Assembly: GCA_963973975.1 (NCBI GenBank)
Contig: CAXBCF010000019.1
Span: forward strand, 1-63,913
Direction of reading: 5' to 3'
Origin: UBA1494_A sp963973975
GTDB taxonomy: Bacteria > Bacteroidota > Bacteroidia > Flavobacteriales_E > Vicingaceae
Length of the DNA: 63,913 bases
Shown here one piece after another: positions 27,377 through 35,108 of the stretch (position 1 is the stretch's first letter; each line of letters starts with the position of its first letter). The position numbers were made by a program, and so were the translations under genes. Under the pieces are notes generated by a model. It did no database searches and was not told where the DNA came from. It saw only the letters and a program-made list of their open reading frames with translations.

Positions 27377-28405
27377 CTATAACCTCATAAATTCAAAAGC
27401 AGGACTTCCTTTAATTCCATTGTCATCGTAAAAATCGATAAATCTGAGTTTAAATAGATTTCCTGAAGCGTCTTTTATCAAATAAATTTTATCTGAGAAA
27501 ATGGTAAAAGTGTTTGTTTGTAGACTGAAGTCTTTCCAATCATAGCCAATAACATCCCAATCTCTGGAATAAAAAAGTGTTTCTGCATGAATTTTAGATA
27601 GTTCATTAAATTTTTTTGAAAACTCCTCAGCTACTTCGGTTTTGTATGAGTTAATTAAAACTCCATTTACTGAGTAGGGTAAAGGTGGAATTTCATTTTC
27701 AAAAACATGGGTATATTGAGTAAAAACTATATCAAAGTCTGTTTTCTCAGGCTCAATTTGAATTTCCTTAGCACTGCTAAAAGAATAAGCCACACGATTG
27801 TATTGAGGCTTTTTTGAAATGATAGTAGTTTGCATATTACTTCCATCTAATTTAGCGCAAGTTAAAAAATAATCGCCCTCTTGAACTAATGTAATTTGAG
27901 CCTTCCATTTTCCTATAGGGTTTCCGGCAGGGTCATATCCTCTGTCAATAATAAATACAGATCTATTATTACTAATATCACCAATTGCCAATAATTCTTT
28001 TCTGCCACTTTGATGCTCGAACAGATAGGTTAATCCTGCATCGGAATTAACCTTATTAAAATCAGTTTCAGAGGTGAATGCAACTGAAGCATTTAACGCT
28101 GAGTTCAAGTACAAATTATTGTTTGCCAAGCCACAATCGAATGCTAAATCCCAGTCAGTTCTTAAATTGGTTTTAATAACCGAATTGGTTCCCAAGTCAA
28201 ACCAGATTTGTGTGGCATAATCAGAACCCATGTGTACTGTTTTAGAAATAATTTCACCTTTAACAATAAGATTTTCACCTCCTGTTGTATCAATTGAATT
28301 TGTATTTTGATTGGTATTTGGAGCTAATAAAGGAAGCTCATCTTTTTGGCAACTTGCAAAAAGGGTCAAAATACTTGAGAGTAGAAAAATGTTTTTTAGT
28401 ATCAT
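27377..28405 (-). CDS. HmuY-family haem-binding-like lipoprotein
   Basis: A 342-residue lipoprotein (lipobox LTLFASC, cysteine at ~19). The HmuY pattern is visible: VHMGSDYATQIWFDLGTNSV, then WDLAFDCG, a long beta region, FDIVFTQYTHVF, and near the end YDWKDFS...IYLIKDASGNLFKLRF. HmuY proteins sequester haem at the outer surface and pass it to a TonB receptor. It starts 3 nt after the TonB receptor stop, so the two are co-translated. Direct haem ligands were not identified, and some family members bind other ligands. Confidence 0.8.
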   Translation of the reverse strand: MILKNIFLLSSILTLFASCQKDELPLLAPNTNQNTNSIDTTGGENLIVKGEIISKTVHMGSDYATQIWFDLGTNSVIKTNLRTDWDLAFDCGLANNNLYLNSALNASVAFTSETDFNKVNSDAGLTYLFEHQSGRKELLAIGDISNNRSVFIIDRGYDPAGNPIGKWKAQITLVQEGDYFLTCAKLDGSNMQTTIISKKPQYNRVAYSFSSAKEIQIEPEKTDFDIVFTQYTHVFENEIPPLPYSVNGVLINSYKTEVAEEFSKKFNELSKIHAETLFYSRDWDVIGYDWKDFSLQTNTFTIFSDKIYLIKDASGNLFKLRFIDFYDDNGIKGSPAFEFMRL

Positions 28406-28408
28406 TCT

Positions 28409-30676
28409 TTATTTTTTTGTAAAAAGTAAACCGAGTTTAATAAAAGCAGTTCTTCCTGTTCCCACAGAAATAGATCCACCGCCACCACTGTGTGCTCCGC
28501 CACTAGATAGACTTGCTTGCACGTTTTGTACATCAAAAATATTTTTACATCCAATGGCTACGTTTAATCTTTTATTCCAAAAATGTTTTGAAATTGTTGC
28601 ATCTAGTAGTTGATATGCTTCAATGGAGCGTTTCTCAACTTCTCCCTCTTCATTTACACCAAATCCGGGTAATTCACCTTGATGTTTGGCAAATGCAGCG
28701 ATGGTTAGTTGTGGTTTTTTTAATTGGTAACTTAAATTGGCTATCAATTCAGTAGAGTAGCTGAATTGATCAACGGATGCTTCTTCTGCCAATCTGTTAG
28801 ACCTGCCAATGTATGAACCACCTATATTCAATTGCAAATTTTCATACAAAACAGAGAAATTGAAATTAATGCCTTTGGTTTGGTTCTCACTGATATTAAA
28901 ATAAACTAATGAATCACCTCCAAGATTTGATTGAGCAAAACTAATCTGGTTGTATATTTGATTGTAAAATACAGAAGCTTCGGCTTTTAGCAATACTGCC
29001 TTTACTAACATTCGTTGGCGAAAACTTGCATTAAAGTTATCAGATTTTTCAGCCTTTAAATCTGGATTGCCAAACAAGCTGTGGTTGACATCATCAAAGT
29101 TGAAGTAAAGTTCTTTTAGTGAAGGTGCTCTAAACCCTTTTGCATAGGAAAATCGAAAAGTGCTGTTCTTTTTTGTATATTTTAAATTGAATGAAGGTGT
29201 TATAGGAGCTTTGTATTGTGTGTTATAACTGTATCGAGCAGCCGGCTTTAATACAAGACCACTATTCACATTGATTTCTGTAGAAATAAATGCGGCATAG
29301 TCGCCAATTTGTTGCTCACCTCCATCAATGCGTTCACCCGAAGCATTTTCTATGTTGATGTCATAACCAATTTCATAATTTAGCCAAGAAGAATCTTTAG
29401 TACTTGCAATACTTCCCCTCGACATCAATAAGTTAAAAGTACTCGTATCTTGTAAATCATTGTTGGCAGTTTCGGGAATTCTTCTGTTTTCTAGCGTAAT
29501 TAAATCTTTTCGCATGGCTTCTTTTACTCTTTCAAAATCGTTGTATGCAGCAGTCCAATTGATGCTCCAATTTTTGTTTATCTGCCCCTGAGCAAAGAGT
29601 GCATTGTCGATTCGTTTGGTGTGATAATAATCGTCAAAAGCGACAAATGAGTTTACGGTTCTTCTAGGTGCACCGAAATTGCTAATTGTTTCATCAAAAA
29701 ACTCTCCTTTGTAGTTCAGCCGTAATTTTTTGTAATTAAAATTGTATTGAATTCTACCAAAATACTGCTCCTTAGGATTCCATTGCTTCACTCTGCTACT
29801 ATCTGCTCTTTGAGCTTCAAAAGTTGGTAAAAAGGCATCATTTGGACTCCAACCATCAAAATAGTTTCTTCCGATGGAAAGATTGATGAAATGATTTTTC
29901 ACAGGAGTAAAACCTATGTTGGTTTCCAAATTATAGGTACCTATGTTTTCAGTATATGAATTGATTCCTAGGCTGAGTTTCTCATCTTGATGTTTTTTTG
30001 TGATGATGTTTATTGTTCCAGCTAAGGCATTGCTGCCATAATTTACACTTAAGGGACCTTCAATTAGTTCAATGCGCTCAACATTATTGAGGTTGATTTG
30101 ATTTAAATCAATTTGACCATCCATGCGACCGATGACAGGAACGCCATCAATTAAAATCTTTACATTCTGACCACTAATTCCTTGTAAACTCATTCCTGAG
30201 CCCAACACATTATCCTGTGAAATGCGAATGTTTAACTCATTTGTCAATACATCTCTCAAATTCACTGCGGCCATGTCATCAATTTTTTGTCGGCTGATCA
30301 CTTTTATCTTATGCACAGAATTTTCTACTGAAGTTGGGGAGTATTGGGCTGTAACGACTACATCATCTATTAAATAATCCTTGGGCTGAAGAAGGATTAT
30401 TTTATTCTCACCACTAAAAAGTGTGTCTAAATACATTTGATAGCCAATGTAAGAAACTTTCAAAAGTGCGTACTTCTGCTTTTCAAAATGATGGGAGTTT
30501 GCGGTTGCATCTCCATTCTCATCTGAACCAAGAAAAATTGAATTTCCTTCAATTAATTTTAATTCAATTGAAGCTCCTGGCAAGGGAGATTTTGACTTGC
30601 TGTCGAGCACCCTTATATTTTGCGCGGCAAGCAAATTGAAAGTAAAAAAGAAAAGAATGAATGCCGATTTTCTCAT
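28409..30676 (-). CDS. TonB-dependent outer-membrane receptor (HmuR-like)
   Basis: A 755-residue receptor. Signal peptide (~1-18), CarboxypepD_reg-like domain (~20-105: RVLDSKSKSPLPGASIEL, VSYIGY), plug domain (~115-230: KIKVISRQKIDDMAAVN, LQGISGQNVKILIDGVP, ERIELIEGPLSVNYGSNAL) and a 22-strand barrel ending FIKLGLLFTKK. The SFRFSYAKGFRAPSLKELYF region near residue 510 is typical of haem/siderophore receptors. Flanked by two HmuY-like genes, it is the likely haem or iron-complex importer of this locus. It begins 6 nt after a 59-residue ORF. Confidence 0.88.
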   Translation of the reverse strand: MRKSAFILFFFTFNLLAAQNIRVLDSKSKSPLPGASIELKLIEGNSIFLGSDENGDATANSHHFEKQKYALLKVSYIGYQMYLDTLFSGENKIILLQPKDYLIDDVVVTAQYSPTSVENSVHKIKVISRQKIDDMAAVNLRDVLTNELNIRISQDNVLGSGMSLQGISGQNVKILIDGVPVIGRMDGQIDLNQINLNNVERIELIEGPLSVNYGSNALAGTINIITKKHQDEKLSLGINSYTENIGTYNLETNIGFTPVKNHFINLSIGRNYFDGWSPNDAFLPTFEAQRADSSRVKQWNPKEQYFGRIQYNFNYKKLRLNYKGEFFDETISNFGAPRRTVNSFVAFDDYYHTKRIDNALFAQGQINKNWSINWTAAYNDFERVKEAMRKDLITLENRRIPETANNDLQDTSTFNLLMSRGSIASTKDSSWLNYEIGYDINIENASGERIDGGEQQIGDYAAFISTEINVNSGLVLKPAARYSYNTQYKAPITPSFNLKYTKKNSTFRFSYAKGFRAPSLKELYFNFDDVNHSLFGNPDLKAEKSDNFNASFRQRMLVKAVLLKAEASVFYNQIYNQISFAQSNLGGDSLVYFNISENQTKGINFNFSVLYENLQLNIGGSYIGRSNRLAEEASVDQFSYSTELIANLSYQLKKPQLTIAAFAKHQGELPGFGVNEEGEVEKRSIEAYQLLDATISKHFWNKRLNVAIGCKNIFDVQNVQASLSSGGAHSGGGGSISVGTGRTAFIKLGLLFTKK

Positions 30677-30682
30677 GAAGTT

Positions 30683-30862
30683 TTATAGATCCGCTAGCTT
30701 TAAATTTCTATTACTTTTAATGGTATTCTTCATTTCAAAAGCCATGTAAAATCGACTCATGCCATTAGAGGTATGATGCGCTAATAGGTTTAAAAGTTTT
30801 TTCTTTTCGAAATAGTTTAATTTTTGAATCGCTTTTTGAAATTTAATTATTGGCTCTTGCAT
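30683..30862 (-). CDS. Uncharacterised small basic protein, 59 residues
   Basis: A complete short ORF between the T9SS HmuY-like gene and the TonB receptor, ending 6 nt before the receptor ATG. It starts MQEPIIKFQKAIQKLNYFEK and ends NTIKSNRNLKLADL. It is helical and basic, has no signal peptide or membrane helix, and carries an AHHTSNGMSRFYMAFEM segment with two adjacent histidines. Its position in the operon with tight spacing argues that it is expressed. I know no family; a cytosolic helper or regulator of the receptor is possible but unproven. Confidence 0.5.
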   Translation of the reverse strand: MQEPIIKFQKAIQKLNYFEKKKLLNLLAHHTSNGMSRFYMAFEMKNTIKSNRNLKLADL

Positions 30863-30887
30863 GTCAATTTTTTTAAATGAATTAATT

Positions 30888-30910
30888 GGCTGAATGAAAA
30901 ACTTTCAGCC
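30888..30910 (-). terminator. Intergenic hairpin after the T9SS HmuY-like gene
   Basis: GGCTGAA (30888-30894), 9-nt loop, TTCAGCC (30904-30910). It lies 21 nt past the HmuY-like stop. On the minus strand no long T-run follows, so it is more likely an attenuator or mRNA-processing/stability hairpin between highly and less expressed parts of the operon than a full terminator. Confidence 0.4.
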
Positions 30911-30931
30911 TCTTTAAATTGATTGGGTTTA

Positions 30932-32194
30932 TTATTTTATGATCAATCGTTGAGTAACTGAACCCATTTTATGATTTAGTTGGATAAAGTAAATTCCTGA
31001 TTTATAATTGTCCAACTGAATTGTAAGCTCATCCAAAGCATTATTGATTTGAATTGGCTCAGTTCTTAGCAGCTGCCCATTGATGTTGAGGATATTTAGT
31101 TGAGCGGTTCTAACTTCATTTGGCAAGTTGGGAACAATAGAAATGTTTCTATTGCTTGTTGGGTTGGGATATACCTTGAAAGTACCGTTTTTTAGAGAAG
31201 GACTTTCGAATAGACCAGTCACAGCACTTACTTTCGTTTTTTCGAAAATAAAATTTCCGTTAGCACTCCCACCAAAACCTTTCATAACTAATTTCCAAAA
31301 CGTATTGGTATCTGTTTTTACGAAATAAACTGTACTGTCCTCAATGTCAAAACTAAAAGTGTTAAAATTGAATTTTTTCCAATCATGCCCAATTGTATTA
31401 ATATTAGAGGAGTAGGTGTGAATCTTAGTACTATCGTAGGTATTCACATCATTAACCGGATATACTTTAACTGCTTCAACACCAATGTTCGTTCTTATTC
31501 CTGTAACGGAATAAGGTATTCCATTAATATCTTCCATGTATTTAGAGAAAACTAAATCCCAAGAATTACTTAACGGTTCAATATCTAATACTGTATCAGT
31601 TGCAATTGAATAATAGCCAAAGTTTTTACCTGTAAAATTGTTTTTAGCTAATGCCACTGTGTCAATGTTTGTCCCACTGTAATCAGCAACTAGGAAGTTA
31701 TAAGTTCCTGAGGCAAGGTTTTTAATCCAAATCTTAAAGATTGTGCCATTTGCTGTTTTCCAAACAAATAAACTGTCTCCGGTAACATGATGATTGATAA
31801 AATTGTAGACACCCCAGCCTAGATCAAAAGTATTGCTAGTGTCAATTCCTTTATTGAAAGCACCCTGTGTCCAAGTATAGGATGGGTTATGCCAAGGAGT
31901 CCAATTATCAATGCCTGCAGTGTCTAAGGTAGACCAGTCTGAAATATCACCATTTGGATACTTGTAAAGTTCAGCGCCATAAGCTGTATTTGCTAAAATG
32001 GCAGCTGAAAATCCTGATATTTGAAAACCCAAATCCCAAGAAGTTCCGCTTGCGTTTGCACGTTCATTACTATCTAAACTGTACCAGACCTGATTGGCAT
32101 ATCCTGCACCTATTGAAACAGTGTCGGTTGTTTGGGCTATACTTGAAAAAGAAAAAGCTAATGCAGTGATTGCTAATTGTAAAAATTTATTCAT
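30932..32194 (-). CDS. HmuY-like protein with T9SS sorting domain
   Basis: A 420-residue secreted protein. Signal peptide (~1-20), a HmuY-like body with the same landmarks as the 342-residue lipoprotein (VSIGAGYANQVWYSLDSNE, SWDLGFQISG, WDLVFSKYMED, GHDWKKFNFNTFSF, DSTVYFVKTDTNTFWKL) and a type A T9SS sorting domain (FKVYPNPTSN, ILNINGQLL, SGIYFIQL, RLIIK). It would be released or surface-anchored by the T9SS, whereas its paralogue is lipid-anchored. It has its own promoter with a NarL-like operator (32235-32327), so it is a likely regulon leader gene. Confidence 0.85.
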   Translation of the reverse strand: MNKFLQLAITALAFSFSSIAQTTDTVSIGAGYANQVWYSLDSNERANASGTSWDLGFQISGFSAAILANTAYGAELYKYPNGDISDWSTLDTAGIDNWTPWHNPSYTWTQGAFNKGIDTSNTFDLGWGVYNFINHHVTGDSLFVWKTANGTIFKIWIKNLASGTYNFLVADYSGTNIDTVALAKNNFTGKNFGYYSIATDTVLDIEPLSNSWDLVFSKYMEDINGIPYSVTGIRTNIGVEAVKVYPVNDVNTYDSTKIHTYSSNINTIGHDWKKFNFNTFSFDIEDSTVYFVKTDTNTFWKLVMKGFGGSANGNFIFEKTKVSAVTGLFESPSLKNGTFKVYPNPTSNRNISIVPNLPNEVRTAQLNILNINGQLLRTEPIQINNALDELTIQLDNYKSGIYFIQLNHKMGSVTQRLIIK

Positions 32195-32234
32195 GGTTCT
32201 TATTTTTAATGATTCTAAATAAAGATTTTGAAGG

Positions 32235-32265
32235 CAAAAGTAGGAGCGAAGTAAAGCAGTGTCAA
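32235..32265 (-). promoter_or_regulatory. Promoter of the T9SS HmuY-like gene
   Basis: Minus strand: TTG (32263-32265), 20 nt, TACTTTTG (32235-32242), 40 nt before the ATG. The -33 TTG directly abuts a NarL-like 16-bp site. The same geometry recurs at 34300-34330 and 35062-35092. Confidence 0.75.
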
Positions 32266-32281
32266 TCGCCTATCAAAGGTA
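32266..32281 (-). promoter_or_regulatory. NarL-like 7-2-7 site, proximal, HmuY-like promoter
   Basis: Minus strand TACCTTTGATAGGCGA, next to the -33 TTG. The left heptamer fits the NarL-type TACYYMT pattern; the right half is degenerate. Confidence 0.6.
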
Positions 32282-32311
32282 AATTTCATGACTAGTTGGT
32301 GGTAAAATGAC

Positions 32312-32327
32312 TACCATAATTGTGGTA
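32312..32327 (-). promoter_or_regulatory. NarL-like 7-2-7 site, distal, HmuY-like promoter
   Basis: TACCATAATTGTGGTA: two inverted heptamers with a 2-bp gap. It starts exactly 46 bp from the proximal site, as in the DUF6607 promoter. An extra TGGTA half-site lies 7 nt before it. Confidence 0.65.
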
Positions 32328-32336
32328 CTTGAATTT

Positions 32337-32837
32337 TTAAAAGGAAGATGATTTTTTATTAAAAAGCGTTTTAAAAATGAGAAGTATCGCAGCTGTATAA
32401 CTGAGGATCATTAGAATACCTGAGAAAATCACCAAATAGGCCATCCATTCCATTCCCAACCAGAGAAAGTAGATCCCTCCAAATGTGAGCATTACGGATA
32501 GTAAGGGTTCTACCATTAAGAATTTTCGCCAAAAGGAATTCATTGGTACTCCATACAACAATAAACCCAAGAGGAAAAAGATGACAGAAAGCGATAAAAA
32601 GTGCGTGTGTAAAATGTTATACATTTCGTGTTCTGACTTTTTGAATTTCATGGTTTCTGCTAATTCATCAGCTTCATTTCCATTGTAGTTTTCAACGATT
32701 CCTTGAGGATGACTGTCAGTCGTGTGATTCACGAAGCCTATACCCAAATAAAAACCAATTGAAAGGGTAATTAAAAAGAAAGCCGTTAAGACTTTCAATT
32801 CATTTGAAAATAACCTGAGGTAACCCGCTTGAAACAT
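32337..32837 (-). CDS. Uncharacterised four-helix membrane protein
   Basis: A 166-residue protein with four hydrophobic helices (LTAFFLITLSIGFYLGIGF; HFLSLSVIFFLLGLLLYG; LLSVMLTFGGIYFLWLG; MAYLVIFSGILMILSYTAAIL). A periplasmic or external loop after helix 1 carries HTTDSHPQGI with two histidines, and HEMYNILHTHFLS adds three more, so metal or haem contact is conceivable. The ATG at 32837 is chosen because it follows the FMN-binding gene stop by 1 nt and gives a normal N-terminus; an in-frame upstream ATG lies within that gene. It is transcribed with the FMN-binding and DUF6607 genes. Confidence 0.6.
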   Translation of the reverse strand: MFQAGYLRLFSNELKVLTAFFLITLSIGFYLGIGFVNHTTDSHPQGIVENYNGNEADELAETMKFKKSEHEMYNILHTHFLSLSVIFFLLGLLLYGVPMNSFWRKFLMVEPLLSVMLTFGGIYFLWLGMEWMAYLVIFSGILMILSYTAAILLIFKTLFNKKSSSF

Positions 32838-32838
32838 C

Positions 32839-33378
32839 TTATAACAACCCCTTTTCTTTAACAAGAGCAAGGGAAGTGAGCAATTCATTAATTGCTTTAG
32901 TCATGCTTTTAGAGGAAATAGTAGCTCCTGAAATTCCGTCAATATCTTTACCTAAAGTAGGACGATTGTCAGTATTCATGCCATTAAACTGGCTTAACCA
33001 TCTGGCAGTACCAATTTGCCTTCCGTGTTGCTCTCTGTATATTAAAACTTTAGCTTTTTCAATTTCCAAGTCTTTGTTGAAAATGACTAAGTAATCAAAT
33101 ACATTTTTCATGCTTGGCGCTTGAGCCACATAAACAAAGCCTTTGAATTCATTTGAAGCATAAACTTTGTATAGTTTATTGCTCAAATTAGCTTCAATTG
33201 ACTTGTCTAAAGTTATTGCATCATAACGAATTAATTCAGTATTATAAACCGAAACTAAAGCTTTGTCAACTTTGTCTTTTAAAACTGATGACCATGCTTT
33301 GTTTTGTGCACTAATAAATGAAGAACAGCTAAAATATGCAATTATGAAAAAGGTTTTACAGCAATTAGTTAACGACAT
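32839..33378 (-). CDS. FMN-binding domain protein (RnfG/NqrC-like), exported
   Basis: A 179-residue exported protein with an N-terminal hydrophobic segment ending FSCSSFISAQ (signal peptide, possibly lipidated). The C-terminal FMN-binding domain ends in DIDGISGATISSKSMTKAIN; the SGATIS motif at residues 150-155 is the covalent flavinylation signature in which a Thr/Ser carries FMN. Such domains transfer electrons across the envelope. In this setting, with HmuY and a TonB receptor, reduction of haem or iron at the periplasmic side is a reasonable inference. It overlaps DUF6607 by 14 nt. Confidence 0.8.
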   Translation of the reverse strand: MSLTNCCKTFFIIAYFSCSSFISAQNKAWSSVLKDKVDKALVSVYNTELIRYDAITLDKSIEANLSNKLYKVYASNEFKGFVYVAQAPSMKNVFDYLVIFNKDLEIEKAKVLIYREQHGRQIGTARWLSQFNGMNTDNRPTLGKDIDGISGATISSKSMTKAINELLTSLALVKEKGLL

Positions 33379-34270
33379 ACTTATTGATTAATGCTTCAAT
33401 CTCTTCTTTTTGATTGTACTGACCTGTTATAAATAGATGCTCGAACAACTTTTTTCCATCTAAATCAACCTTTAACTCCAAGGGTTTTTGGTTATCATAA
33501 ACAGCTTCCCAAACACTTCTGACAACTGCCCATTTGTCTTGATTTTTTTCCCACCAAAGTTGAGCCGATTTACAATCACTATCCGGTCTTTTGTTGTAAA
33601 TGTTGTAGCCTTTTTCTTGGACTAATAAAACATCCTCTTTTCCGTCTTCTCGAATAATTTTATCATTGTCTTGTTCATGTAACCATCCATTTTCAAGAAT
33701 TTGCACACGGTTTCCTCTTTTCATCACGTTGTAATCACTTCTTTTAGTGTATTCTCTTCTAGGCAGGGGAGAATCGGATTTGTTGTACCATGAAGAAACA
33801 CCATCTACGTGTGTCCAAGTGGCCGTTCCAGTATATCGTGGACTATCATCAACCTGAAACACTTCTTGCGTCCATTTACCTTTCACTTCTTTCTTAGTTA
33901 ATGGCTCAAACACCCAACGGTTATTTTTATCGTAGCGATAATTGTTTTGTTTTTCAAAGGTCCAATCTTGTCTCCAATGCTTTATAATGGTTGAGTCATT
34001 GATGATTAATAGGTGTTGTAAGACGATTTTATCCTCTGTTTCTTCAATAATTTCAGCCCATTCGAAGGCAGCAGAAGTGTAGTCGTATGCTTTTTCATAG
34101 TCCACTTCGGGTGCAAAAGTTTCGGTGTATTTAAATTCAACATTGTAACAGCCTTGCATGGCCTTAATGGCTTGAATGTCTAATTCCTTTTTATTTTCTT
34201 GAGCTAAAGCTGCTGATGTAAAGTAAGAAGTAAGAAGAAGTCCTATTATCGATAATTTATTTGATTTCAT
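33365..34270 (-). CDS. DUF6607 family exported protein
   Basis: A 301-residue protein with a signal peptide (IIGLLLTSYFTSAALAQ) and the DUF6607-type body: IKAMQGCYNVEFKYTETFA, YDYTSAAFEWAE, LQHLLIIND, KHWRQDWTFEKQN, VFEPLTKKEVKGKWTQEVFQ, TATWTHVDGVSSWYN, ENGWLHEQDNDKI. The function is unknown, but the fold looks like a single beta barrel/lipocalin-like domain from its strand pattern. It has a NarL-like promoter (34300-34392) and is co-transcribed with the FMN-binding and membrane genes, linking DUF6607 to this haem-uptake-like regulon. Confidence 0.75.
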   Translation of the reverse strand: MKSNKLSIIGLLLTSYFTSAALAQENKKELDIQAIKAMQGCYNVEFKYTETFAPEVDYEKAYDYTSAAFEWAEIIEETEDKIVLQHLLIINDSTIIKHWRQDWTFEKQNNYRYDKNNRWVFEPLTKKEVKGKWTQEVFQVDDSPRYTGTATWTHVDGVSSWYNKSDSPLPRREYTKRSDYNVMKRGNRVQILENGWLHEQDNDKIIREDGKEDVLLVQEKGYNIYNKRPDSDCKSAQLWWEKNQDKWAVVRSVWEAVYDNQKPLELKVDLDGKKLFEHLFITGQYNQKEEIEALINKYVVN

Positions 34271-34299
34271 TTTTATGATTTATTAGTTCATTTTTTGGG

Positions 34300-34330
34300 C
34301 AAATTTAGAAGACAAAATAAGGCTTAACAA
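34300..34330 (-). promoter_or_regulatory. Promoter of the DUF6607 operon
   Basis: Minus strand: TTG (34328-34330), 20 nt, TAAATTTG (34300-34307), 29 nt before the ATG at 34270. The TTG abuts a NarL-like site. Confidence 0.75.
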
Positions 34331-34346
34331 TCGCCTGAAAAAGGTA
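34331..34346 (-). promoter_or_regulatory. NarL-like 7-2-7 site, proximal, DUF6607 promoter
   Basis: Minus strand TACCTTTTTCAGGCGA next to the -33 TTG; 13 of 16 positions match the site at 32266-32281. Confidence 0.6.
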
Positions 34347-34376
34347 AAATACATCGCTTATACTTGGTAAATTAAC

Positions 34377-34392
34377 TACCATCATTGTGGTA
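34377..34392 (-). promoter_or_regulatory. NarL-like 7-2-7 site, distal, DUF6607 promoter
   Basis: TACCATCATTGTGGTA, one base different from 32312-32327 and again exactly 46 bp from the proximal site. It ends 2 nt from the stop of the regulator gene. Confidence 0.65.
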
Positions 34393-34394
34393 CT

Positions 34395-35039
34395 TTAGGT
34401 TGAAATTAAGCCCACGTTGATTGCATAGACCGTTAGCTGTGAAGTTGTTTTAATGCCTAATTTTTTAAGAATGTTTCTTCGGTGAGTGTGGATGGTGTGG
34501 TGGCTTAAATTCAACTTATTCCCTATTTCTTTATTGGTCATGCCACTCGCAATTAATGCAGTTATTTCGTTTTCTCGTTCTGAAAGCGCCGTGGGTTCGC
34601 AATTATCTTCCTCCTCAGAAAAACGTTTATTTAAGATGATGTCGAGTACTTTGTTGCAATAGAATTTTTCACCTTTGGCAATGGCAAAAATGGCATGAGT
34701 TATTTCTGCTTCATCGCACTGGCGTGTCAAATAACCCTGAACACCTCTTTCCAGTATTCGGAGCACATTTTTAGATTCTTCAATCTCAGAAATAATCAAA
34801 ATCCGTTGATTGGGGTATTTTTCTTTAAGTCGTAAGGTGGTTTCAACAGAAAAATGGCCTTTTACACAAGGGTCAATGACAACTAAATCAAATTGATTCT
34901 CAAGTAAACGTTGAAATAAGTCTATTTCATTTTTGACTATTTTAATGCTGTCAATCCCACCACCTTTTTGTAATATAGTATTCAAGCCATTCGCCATTAA
35001 TACGTTAGCATTTGCATGTAAAATTGATAAGCCTTTCAT
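34395..35039 (-). CDS. NarL/LuxR-type response regulator with atypical receiver
   Basis: A 214-residue regulator. The receiver domain (1-~120) keeps an aspartate at the phosphorylation position (FDLVVIDP, D56) but lacks the acidic pair after strand 1 (ILHANANVL instead of D-D), and the conserved lysine after strand 5 is replaced (GYLTR, R106), so classical phosphorylation is doubtful. The C-terminal HTH (~150-210: LSERENEITALIASGMTNKEIGNKL, then TIHTHRRNILKKLGI) is intact. No kinase is adjacent. NarL-like sites precede its own gene and two neighbouring transcription units, so it probably autoregulates and controls the haem-uptake-like locus. Confidence 0.85.
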   Translation of the reverse strand: MKGLSILHANANVLMANGLNTILQKGGGIDSIKIVKNEIDLFQRLLENQFDLVVIDPCVKGHFSVETTLRLKEKYPNQRILIISEIEESKNVLRILERGVQGYLTRQCDEAEITHAIFAIAKGEKFYCNKVLDIILNKRFSEEEDNCEPTALSERENEITALIASGMTNKEIGNKLNLSHHTIHTHRRNILKKLGIKTTSQLTVYAINVGLIST

Positions 35040-35041
35040 AG

Positions 35042-35058
35042 TTTAGAATGATTCTAAA
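35042..35058. promoter_or_regulatory. Palindrome in the leader of the NarL-type regulator gene
   Basis: TTTAGAAT-G-ATTCTAAA, a perfect 8-1-8 palindrome 2 nt upstream of the ATG. The 14-mer AATGATTCTAAATA (35047-35060) recurs in the HmuY-like leader at 32208-32221. It may form an mRNA hairpin over the ribosome-binding region. Confidence 0.4.
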
Positions 35059-35061
35059 TAG

Positions 35062-35092
35062 CAAAGATGCCATCAAAAGGTTAAGCTGTCAA
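35062..35092 (-). promoter_or_regulatory. Promoter of the NarL-type regulator gene
   Basis: Minus strand: TTG (35090-35092), 20 nt, CATCTTTG (35062-35069), one mismatch from TANNTTTG. The TTG abuts a NarL-like site, as at the two target promoters. Confidence 0.65.
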
Positions 35093-35108
35093 TACCCTAT
35101 AAATGGTA
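35093..35108 (-). promoter_or_regulatory. NarL-like 7-2-7 site upstream of the regulator's own promoter
   Basis: Minus strand TACCATTTATAGGGTA, two inverted heptamers with a 2-bp gap abutting the -33 TTG. Suggests autoregulation. No clear distal copy at 46 bp. Confidence 0.65.
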
